From Planctomycetota bacterium (GTDB lineage Bacteria; Planctomycetota; Planctomycetia; Pirellulales; Thermoguttaceae): 11,253 nt of DNA. The translations under genes were made by a program, and so were the position numbers. The stretch is taken from NCBI GenBank assembly GCA_023621895.1, contig JAMOAF010001175.1, forward strand, positions 1 through 11,253. Reading direction: 5' to 3'. Positions 6,930 through 11,253 of the stretch are shown here, piece after piece. The first letter of the stretch is position 1. Each line of letters begins with the position of its first letter. Under the pieces are notes generated by a model. It worked only from the letters and a program-made list of their open reading frames with translations, was not told the DNA's origin and made no database searches.

Positions 6930-7394
6930 ATGAAAACCGAAACCGTCGGACGTGCCATGGAGGTGCTGCTGGTCGAGGACGACCTGGAAGACGCCGGCCT
7001 GGCGTTTGAGGCCCTCAGGCAAGGTGAGGTCCCCTGCCGGATCAGCCTGGTTCGCGACGGGGAGGAGGCGCTGGAATTCCTCCGCCGCGTCGGCCGTTTC
7101 GCTCGCGTGCCGCGGCCGGACATCATCCTCTTGGACATCCAGCTTCCCAAGCTCGACGGCCGGGAGGTGCTTGCCCAAGTGAAGGCCGACGAATCGCTGA
7201 AGACGATTCCTATCGTGGTAATGACGGTCTCGCGAACCCACGAGGAGATCCTCAAGAGCGAGAACCTCCACGTTGAGAGTTATCTGACCAAGCCGTTCGA
7301 TCTACAGCAGTTTCTCGCCGTGGTAAAATCCCTCCGCCGCTACCTGCTCGATGACGTGATCTTGCCCCATGAGGCAAGCGGTCCGGCCGCGTAA
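6930..7394 (+). CDS. Single-domain response regulator, Rcp1-like
   Basis: 154 residues: one receiver (CheY-like) domain and no output domain. Conserved receiver residues are present: acidic Asp17/Asp18 in LLVEDD, phospho-acceptor Asp69 in PDIILLDIQLPKLDG, Thr99 in IVVMTVS, and Lys121-Pro122 in SYLTKPFD. The extended helix after VRDGEEALEFLRR with PRPDIILLD, and the C-terminal DLQQFLAVVKSLRRYLL, match the Rcp1 group known as partners of phytochrome-type histidine kinases. No histidine kinase is encoded in this window, so its partner is elsewhere. The start is uncertain: ATG 6930 lacks a good ribosome binding site, and ATG 6957 (MEVLLVEDD) is equally plausible. It ends 10 bp from the converging HEAT gene. 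It may be co-transcribed with the ABM gene 51 bp upstream. Confidence 0.92.
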   Translation: MKTETVGRAMEVLLVEDDLEDAGLAFEALRQGEVPCRISLVRDGEEALEFLRRVGRFARVPRPDIILLDIQLPKLDGREVLAQVKADESLKTIPIVVMTVSRTHEEILKSENLHVESYLTKPFDLQQFLAVVKSLRRYLLDDVILPHEASGPAA

Positions 7395-7404
7395 CGGAGC
7401 GAGC

Positions 7405-9042
7405 CTACTGGCCGATCGACTTAAGCGCCTCGGCGACGGCTTTGCGAACGTCCTCATCGGGATCGTTAAGGGCCTTCTTGAGGGCCTCGCCCGCTCGCTC
7501 GGCGCCCTTTCCGAAGCAGAGCAGACCGGCCGCCGCCTCCTTGCGGAACCTCGCCTCGGAGTCGCCGAGGCCGGCGATCAGGACGGGCACGGCCTTCTCG
7601 CAGCAGGTGGGGCATTCGGGGTGGATGTGCGCCAGCGCCCACGCGCTGACCAGCGCTAGGGGTCGGTCATCGCCGTCCAGAAGGGCGAGCAGCGCCGGCT
7701 TGGCATCGATCGCCTCGCGGCCGATCCGCCCGAGCGCATAAGCCGCGGCATAACGGTCCCTGTCTTCGCTTTTCAGGGTCTCGGCAAGGGCAGGCACGGC
7801 CGCCTTGGCCGCCGGCCCGATCTCCGCCAGGGCCATCATCGCCTCGTGGCGCGTGTCGGAGTCCTTGTCCCCGAGCACCTTAATCAGTCCGTCGACCGCC
7901 GGCGCCGCAGCGGGGCCGAGTTGACCCAGGATGTAGCAGACGTAAGGCCGGGCGGCCTCGATCTCCAGGGCGCTGACTAGTCGCGGAACGATCTGCGGCC
8001 CAAGTGTCGCCATCGCGTCGAGCATCGCGATGAGCGTCTTTTCGTCGGCCTTTTTCAGGGCTTCGAGCATGATCGGGCGGACGATCTGCGGCTTTCCGTC
8101 CAGAGACTCCAGCCCCTTGGCCGCGGCGCGCCTCACTCGGGGATCGTCGGACTGAAGCGACGCGACGAGCAAGGTCACCGCCTTGCGAACGTAACGCTCG
8201 TCGCCGGGATGCAGCTTGGCTAGCGCCCAGGCGCTCACCGTCTTCTCAACCGGCTGGCCGCCCTCCGCCTTGGCGATCAGCTTCGACACGGCGCCCGAGG
8301 AGACCTTGCCGATGCTTCCCAGTGCGTAGATCGCGGCAACCGAGTTGACCGGATCATCGATCATCGACTCCAAGCCGGGTACGGCCGCGGCCGCCGCCTG
8401 GCCGATTGCCGCCAGCCCCAGGGCCGCTTCCCGCCGAACGGCTGGGTCCTTGCTGTCGAGCAATTTCACTAAAGCGGGAACGGCCTCCGGAATCTTGGGC
8501 CCGAGTTCGCTCACCACCAGCGACGCCCAGTAGGCCGTATCCTTGTTTCCGAGGGCATCGAGCAACAATTCCTTGGCCGCGGCGCCCCGGTCGGCGATCG
8601 CGCCGAGAACTCGGGCGCGGACGGCCGGATCAGGATCCTCGAGCAGTTGGGCCAGGATTGGCAGCATGACTTTCGGCCCGGGGCGAATACTGGCCAGCGC
8701 CTCGATTGCCTCGCGGCGGACCATCGGATCGGTGTCCTTGCCCGCCAGGCGGGCCAGCTCCTCGGCCGCCGGCTTGGCGGCAGACCCGATCGCCCCGAGG
8801 GCCTCGGCCGCATGGGCGCGGACATCGGCTGAAGCGGACTTGAGGAGCCCGATCAGGGCGGGCACGGCTTTGGCCGCGTGGGGCCCCTTGGCTTCAAGCG
8901 CCACGAGGGCCTCGATCTGAGAGGCGGTGTCGGCGGCCTTCAGCGACTCGATCAGATCGGCGACCGACAGCTCGGCGGCGAAGCCCCGAGTGGCACAGCA
9001 CAACATCCCCACCAGTAGAGCGATCAATGCAGGCCTTTTCAT
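7405..9042 (-). CDS. Exported HEAT-repeat protein with internal duplication
   Basis: 545 residues from the ATG at 9042, which has GGGAGA 5 bases upstream and opens a signal peptide (MKRPALIALLVGMLCCATRGFAA). Almost all the rest is PBS-lyase-type HEAT repeats of about 37-40 residues, with repeated patterns such as AVPALIGLLKS..ADVRAHAAEALGAIG, VPALVKLLDSKDPAVRREAALGLAAIG and PALAETLKSEDRDRYAAAYALGRIG. I estimate 11 to 13 repeats. Such solenoids bind proteins; no catalytic motif is visible. Residues 236-348 and 432-545 align without gaps at an offset of 196, sharing SAWALA(K/H)(L/I)HP, showing a block duplication of about five repeats. The second copy has a CPTCC cluster (477-481) absent from the first, a possible metal or disulfide site outside the cytoplasm. 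Partner and role unknown. Confidence 0.88.
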   Translation of the reverse strand: MKRPALIALLVGMLCCATRGFAAELSVADLIESLKAADTASQIEALVALEAKGPHAAKAVPALIGLLKSASADVRAHAAEALGAIGSAAKPAAEELARLAGKDTDPMVRREAIEALASIRPGPKVMLPILAQLLEDPDPAVRARVLGAIADRGAAAKELLLDALGNKDTAYWASLVVSELGPKIPEAVPALVKLLDSKDPAVRREAALGLAAIGQAAAAAVPGLESMIDDPVNSVAAIYALGSIGKVSSGAVSKLIAKAEGGQPVEKTVSAWALAKLHPGDERYVRKAVTLLVASLQSDDPRVRRAAAKGLESLDGKPQIVRPIMLEALKKADEKTLIAMLDAMATLGPQIVPRLVSALEIEAARPYVCYILGQLGPAAAPAVDGLIKVLGDKDSDTRHEAMMALAEIGPAAKAAVPALAETLKSEDRDRYAAAYALGRIGREAIDAKPALLALLDGDDRPLALVSAWALAHIHPECPTCCEKAVPVLIAGLGDSEARFRKEAAAGLLCFGKGAERAGEALKKALNDPDEDVRKAVAEALKSIGQ

Positions 9043-9191
9043 GTTCTTCTCCCGTTCTGATTCTTGGCTGGGCAAGGCGCTGGACCCTTTTCCGCCTCAA
9101 GCGCGCCTCGCGTGTGATCAAGGCGAGCGTTCCGCCGCGAAAAAGCGAACCCGCTCTCGGGCGAACGTTCCCCCACTTCTGACGTCGCGAA

Positions 9192-9219
9192 TTGACGTTC
9201 AGAGAATTGCCAACATTAT
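9192..9219 (+). promoter_or_regulatory. Candidate promoter for the small secreted protein at 9465
   Basis: TTGACG (9192-9197, five of six to the -35 consensus), a 16-bp spacer, then CATTAT (9214-9219, four of six). A start near 9226 implies a leader of about 240 bases before the ATG at 9465. Confidence 0.4.
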
Positions 9220-9220
9220 A
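9215..9220 (-). promoter_or_regulatory. Candidate -10 box for the HEAT-repeat gene
   Basis: A perfect TATAAT on the minus strand, sharing bases with the plus-strand -10 candidate. The hexamer 17 bases upstream (TTCCCC) is a poor -35, so an activator would be needed if this is used. It implies a leader of about 165 bases. Confidence 0.4.
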
Positions 9221-9267
9221 CCGACCGGCTCGTGCAGGGGAACCGCCACCCCCAGAGGAAACGGGCG

Positions 9268-9285
9268 GGAAAGGCCACCCTTTCC
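9268..9285 (+). other. Perfect 7-bp hairpin in the presumed 5' leader
   Basis: GGAAAGG, loop CCAC, CCTTTCC. No T-run follows, so it is not a standard terminator. It falls inside the leader predicted for the gene at 9465 and could affect mRNA stability or bind a protein; function not shown. Confidence 0.4.
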
Positions 9286-9464
9286 TGGCAGCGGGGGCAA
9301 AAAAGGATGTCCCCCTTTGCGGGGTATCTCGACTCTCCTCGAAAAAGTCGTAGAATCGTGGCAAGTAGAGCTGCTCCGCCAAGATGAGAGCGTGAAAACG
9401 CAGCGGGAGTCTGTATTTGGAGCCAACCGGCGGGATGCCCCGGAGAATCAGGAGCTGACCTGTG

Positions 9465-10103
9465 ATGAAAAGAATGACAGTCGGAGGATTGTTGATTATT
9501 GGGCTGGGAGCGTCGCTGGCCCTGGGCCAGTACTACGGGGGCGCCTACATCGACAACCGCGCTTCAACCGCGGGTGAAGGCTACGCGCGGGGAATGGCCG
9601 ACATCGTCCGTTCGCAAGGCGCCGCCAACGTGATGAATTCCCAGGCGGCGATCAACATGACCGAGGCCGCACGGCGCGACATGGAGAACCGGGAACAGTG
9701 GACGGACACGTATTTCCAGATGCGCCAGAAGAACAAGGAGTACCGCGCGGCGGAGAAGCGCCCCCGCGCGACCCGTGAAGATTGGGTTCGCTACGCCGCG
9801 GCGGGCAAGCCCGAACGCCTCAGCCCCAGCGAACTGGATTCCGTCACCGGCAAGATCAAGTGGCCACGGGTGATGATGCGTCCCGAGTTCGAGGCGAGCC
9901 GCGCGGACCTGGAAGCGCTGTTTGCGAAGCGTGCGGCTTACGGGGGCGGCTCCTGGGACGAATACGCGCAGATTACGACAGCAATCAAGTCGGCCGAGCA
10001 AGAACTGAAAAACATGGTCTCCCAGGTCCCGCCGCAGGACTACACCGTGGCCAAGCGGTTTCTCGAGAGCCTGGCCTACGAGAACCGCATGCCTGCGAGC
10101 TGA
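9465..10103 (+). CDS. Small secreted protein of unknown function, planctomycete type
   Basis: 212 residues from the ATG at 9465; a GTG directly before it (9462) is a less likely start. GGAG lies 10 bases upstream. The N terminus is a signal peptide (MKRMTVGGLLIIGLGASLALG, cleavage near ALGQYY). The mature protein begins with a Tyr/Gly-rich YYGGAYID, then a conserved-looking block, STAGEGYARGMADIVRSQG, followed by NSQAAINMTEAARRDMENR and QWTDTYFQMRQKNKEYR. I recall similar blocks in planctomycete hypothetical proteins, but no function is known to me. The rest is charged and mostly helical, with RLSPSELDSVTGKIKWP in the middle and a helical C terminus (SAEQELKNMVSQV). No catalytic motif or transmembrane segment after the signal. 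It probably acts in the periplasm-like space or envelope. It converges on rpsI with 16 bp between stops. Confidence 0.8.
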   Translation: MKRMTVGGLLIIGLGASLALGQYYGGAYIDNRASTAGEGYARGMADIVRSQGAANVMNSQAAINMTEAARRDMENREQWTDTYFQMRQKNKEYRAAEKRPRATREDWVRYAAAGKPERLSPSELDSVTGKIKWPRVMMRPEFEASRADLEALFAKRAAYGGGSWDEYAQITTAIKSAEQELKNMVSQVPPQDYTVAKRFLESLAYENRMPAS

Positions 10104-10119
10104 ACGGCCTCGACGCCGG
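10104..10119. terminator. Possible weak hairpin between converging stops
   Basis: CGGC (10105-10108), a 6-base loop and GCCG (10115-10118) lie between the stop of the 9465 gene and the stop of rpsI. The stem is short and has no T-run on either strand, so any role in bidirectional termination is speculative. Confidence 0.2.
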
Positions 10120-10536
10120 TTAGCGTTTCGAGAACTGGGTGCCGCGCCGAGCCCCGCGGAGCCCGTACTTCTTGCGCTCTTTCATCCGGGCGTCGCGGGT
10201 CAGGAGCCCCTCGGTGCGAAGAGCCGGCTCGAGTTGCGGGTCCATGACTTTCAGGGCTCGGGCGATCCCGAGCTTGCAGGCGTCCGCCTGGCCGGTCAAT
10301 CCGCCGCCGTGAATGCGGATCACCACGTCGACCTGTCCGCGAACCCCCGTGGCGCTGAGCGGGGCAAGCACCGCCTCGCGCTGCTGCTCATTGCGGAAGA
10401 ACTCATCGAGCGGCCGCTCGTTGATCAGAATCTGTCCCTCACCGCGGCGAACCCTGACCCGGGCGACAGAACTCTTGCGACGCCCCGTCCCGAGGAAATC
10501 GTCCGTCCCCTTACGTTCGATCGTTGCTTCTGACAT
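10120..10536 (-). CDS. rpsI: 30S ribosomal protein S9
   Basis: 138 residues, a normal length. S9 sits in the head of the small subunit, and its C-terminal tail reaches the P-site tRNA anticodon stem. Visible signature: GTGRRKSSVARVRVRRGEGQ at the start of the globular domain, INERPLDEFF, then the family-typical GGGLTGQADACKLGIARAL. The basic C terminus has LTRDARMKERKKYGLRGARR and ends in the conserved QFSKR. The start at 10536 (MSEATIERKGTDD) is the only ATG near the domain; its ribosome binding site is weak, which fits translation coupled to rplM, whose stop is 27 bp upstream. The rplM-rpsI order is the usual bacterial arrangement. Essential housekeeping gene. Confidence 0.98.
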   Translation of the reverse strand: MSEATIERKGTDDFLGTGRRKSSVARVRVRRGEGQILINERPLDEFFRNEQQREAVLAPLSATGVRGQVDVVIRIHGGGLTGQADACKLGIARALKVMDPQLEPALRTEGLLTRDARMKERKKYGLRGARRGTQFSKR

Positions 10537-10563
10537 CTCGTCTTGATCCCGTCTGATGATGGC

Positions 10564-11007
10564 CTATTTCGTGTCGCCGCCGAGCTCGATCGCCTCGGGC
10601 CTCTGCGCCTGATGCGGGTGTTCCGGCCCGGAGTACAGCTTGAGTTTTTCGAGCATCTTCCGGGCGAGCTTGTTCTTGGGCAGCATGCGGCGGACCGCGT
10701 CGTAAAGGATCGACTCGGGTTTCTTCTCAAATCGCTCCCGCGCGGTCTCGCTCCGCAGTCCCGTATAGCCCGTATACCACGTGTACTCTTTTGCATCCCA
10801 TTTGTCGCCGGTGAAAACCACCTTGTCGACGTTCAGGACGATTACGTAATCCCCCGTGTCGACATGGGGGGTGTAGGTGGGGCGGTGCTTGCCCATGAGA
10901 ATCACCGCAATCTCGGTTGCCAACCGCCCGACCGCCTTGCCGGCGGCATCCACGACCCACCACTTCGGCTCGACCTCGGCCGGCTTGGCCATGTATGTCT
11001 TCTGCAT
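10564..11007 (-). CDS. rplM: 50S ribosomal protein L13
   Basis: 147 residues, normal for the family. L13 is an early-assembling protein of the large subunit that contacts 23S rRNA. Visible signature: KWWVVDAAGKAVGRLATEIA, then ILMGKHRPTYTPHVDTGDYV, VVFTGDKW, YTGYTGLRSETARE, and the conserved VRRMLPKNKLARKMLEKLKLY followed by GPEHPHQAQ. Start chosen at ATG 11007 (MQKTYMAKP), with GAGAG 6 bases upstream. In-frame ATGs at 11013 and 11022 are possible, but the purine site would be too close or absent. The frame stays open up to 11211, but that stretch has no family similarity and is treated as leader. First gene of the rplM-rpsI operon. In E. coli L13 represses this operon at the mRNA level; whether that holds here is unknown. 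Confidence 0.97.
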   Translation of the reverse strand: MQKTYMAKPAEVEPKWWVVDAAGKAVGRLATEIAVILMGKHRPTYTPHVDTGDYVIVLNVDKVVFTGDKWDAKEYTWYTGYTGLRSETARERFEKKPESILYDAVRRMLPKNKLARKMLEKLKLYSGPEHPHQAQRPEAIELGGDTK

Positions 11008-11013
11008 TGCCAT

Positions 11014-11018
11014 CTCTC
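11014..11018 (-). promoter_or_regulatory. Ribosome binding site deciding the rplM start
   Basis: GAGAG on the minus strand, 6 bases before the ATG at 11007. It is too close to the ATG at 11013 to serve that codon. Confidence 0.5.
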
Positions 11019-11187
11019 GCATGCGCCCGGCGGGGGCGCGCTCCAATCGGCTAACAATGATCTTCCGCGCGCTGCCGCGGGGAACCCTCCCGCTTCCACG
11101 ACAAGCACGCTTCTCGAGTCGTCCGGCTGCGAAGTCCCGCGCGAAGCCGAGACACTCCTCGGCGACCAAACGCTCCCCTGACCTTCC

Positions 11188-11199
11188 TGTTCGTGAACA
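11188..11199. promoter_or_regulatory. 12-bp dyad just downstream of the rplM promoter
   Basis: TGTTC-GT-GAACA, with perfect 5-bp arms. With a transcription start near 11205 it would lie at about +6 to +17, a position suited to a repressor operator. As RNA it would form only a 4-bp stem. The regulator is unknown. Confidence 0.3.
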
Positions 11200-11211
11200 T
11201 GCAAAACGCAT

Positions 11212-11240
11212 AATTTACCTTCTTATCGGCTCGCGGACAA
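11212..11240 (-). promoter_or_regulatory. Candidate sigma70-type promoter of rplM-rpsI
   Basis: On the minus strand: TTGTCC (11235-11240, four of six), an optimal 17-bp spacer, then TAAATT (11212-11217, four of six). It sits in the only AT-rich patch upstream of rplM. Predicted start is near 11205. Confidence 0.5.
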
Positions 11241-11253
11241 GGTGGCGCAAGCC

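Larger units (their letters stand above)
9043..9464. other. Divergent intergenic region of 422 bp
   Basis: It separates two genes for exported proteins transcribed away from each other. It holds face-to-face promoter candidates around 9192-9220 and a 7-bp perfect hairpin at 9268-9285. I see no protein-coding gene or recognisable RNA gene in it. G- and A-rich runs (9293-9304) and C/G blocks at 9311-9324 can pair in more than one way. Confidence 0.55.
11008..11205 (-). promoter_or_regulatory. Presumed 5' leader of rplM-rpsI mRNA
   Basis: About 200 bases lie between the promoter candidate and the rplM start. Hairpins visible on the transcript: a perfect 6-bp stem GCCGAG/CTCGGC with a 6-base loop (11146-11163), and a GC-rich stem with one mismatch, TTCC-C-CGCG against CGCG-C-GGAA (11063-11084). 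The length and structure would suit autoregulation by a ribosomal protein, but I recognise no described leader motif. Confidence 0.35.

Noticed and set aside
7600..7617. c-type heme site in the HEAT protein
   Set aside because: The cluster is CPTCC and lacks the His required for CXXCH.
8977..9042. Lipoprotein signal peptide on the HEAT protein (VGMLCC)
   Set aside because: The residues before the cysteines do not form a proper lipobox; a signal peptidase I site near GFAA fits better.
9299..9324. Rho-independent terminator on the minus strand
   Set aside because: The T-run does not follow the short C4/G4 stem directly, and no minus-strand gene lies upstream to need it.
11188..11199. LexA/SOS box
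   Set aside because: The arms are in the order GTTC-N2-GAAC. The known gram-positive type is GAAC-N4-GTTC and the alphaproteobacterial type is GTTC-N7-GTTC, so neither fits.
11008..11211. In-frame N-terminal extension of L13 from an ATG at 11211
   Set aside because: It has no similarity to L13, which normally begins close to the KWWVVDA motif. The open frame is explained by high GC, and the ATG lies next to the predicted -10.
1..11253. CRISPR array, insertion sequence, phage genes, tRNA or rRNA
   Set aside because: I found no regular spaced repeats, transposase motifs, phage proteins or RNA gene signatures anywhere in the window.

Overview
The window looks like chromosomal DNA of a planctomycete (Planctomycetota). 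The evidence is high GC, a protein carrying an SHD1 (Sla1 homology 1) domain, a Tat-exported Gfo/Idh/MocA oxidoreductase with the C-terminal ending common in that phylum, a small secreted protein of a type I associate with planctomycetes, and an rplM-rpsI pair. Order or genus cannot be fixed from this. It reads as ordinary chromosome: I see no insertion sequence, phage gene, CRISPR array, rRNA or tRNA.

Layout, left to right. (1) 2-1804, plus: the 3' part of an SHD1 protein with a WD40/beta-propeller-like middle and an unrecognised C-terminal domain. (2) 1805-2015: non-coding, with a near-perfect 20-bp direct repeat and two competing hairpins. (3) 2016-3617, plus: a secreted glycoside-hydrolase-like TIM barrel, apparently interrupted by an F5/8-type C-like domain. 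(4) 6373-3631, minus: a two-gene unit in which a ROK-family sugar kinase fused to an Mth938-like (DUF498) domain precedes a Gfo/Idh/MocA oxidoreductase. The unit converges on the hydrolase. (5) 6558-7394, plus: a small antibiotic-biosynthesis-monooxygenase (ABM) fold protein and a single-domain response regulator of the Rcp1 type. (6) 9042-7405, minus: an exported HEAT-repeat protein with a large internal duplication and a cysteine cluster. (7) 9043-9464: a divergent intergenic region with face-to-face promoter candidates. (8) 9465-10103, plus: a small secreted protein of unknown function. (9) 11007-10120, minus: rplM-rpsI (ribosomal proteins L13 and S9), with a plausible sigma70-type promoter and a leader of about 200 nt.

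How the genes may work together: the hydrolase, the ROK kinase and the oxidoreductase form a plausible sugar-use neighbourhood (polymer or glycoside cleavage outside the cytoplasm, oxidoreduction, cytoplasmic phosphorylation), but no substrate can be named. The other genes look like independent units. The most unusual architectures are the ROK-Mth938 fusion, the hydrolase barrel with a domain inserted straight after a candidate catalytic Asp-Glu-Pro motif, and the gapless 196-residue offset duplication in the HEAT protein. I found no convincing new multi-gene system.
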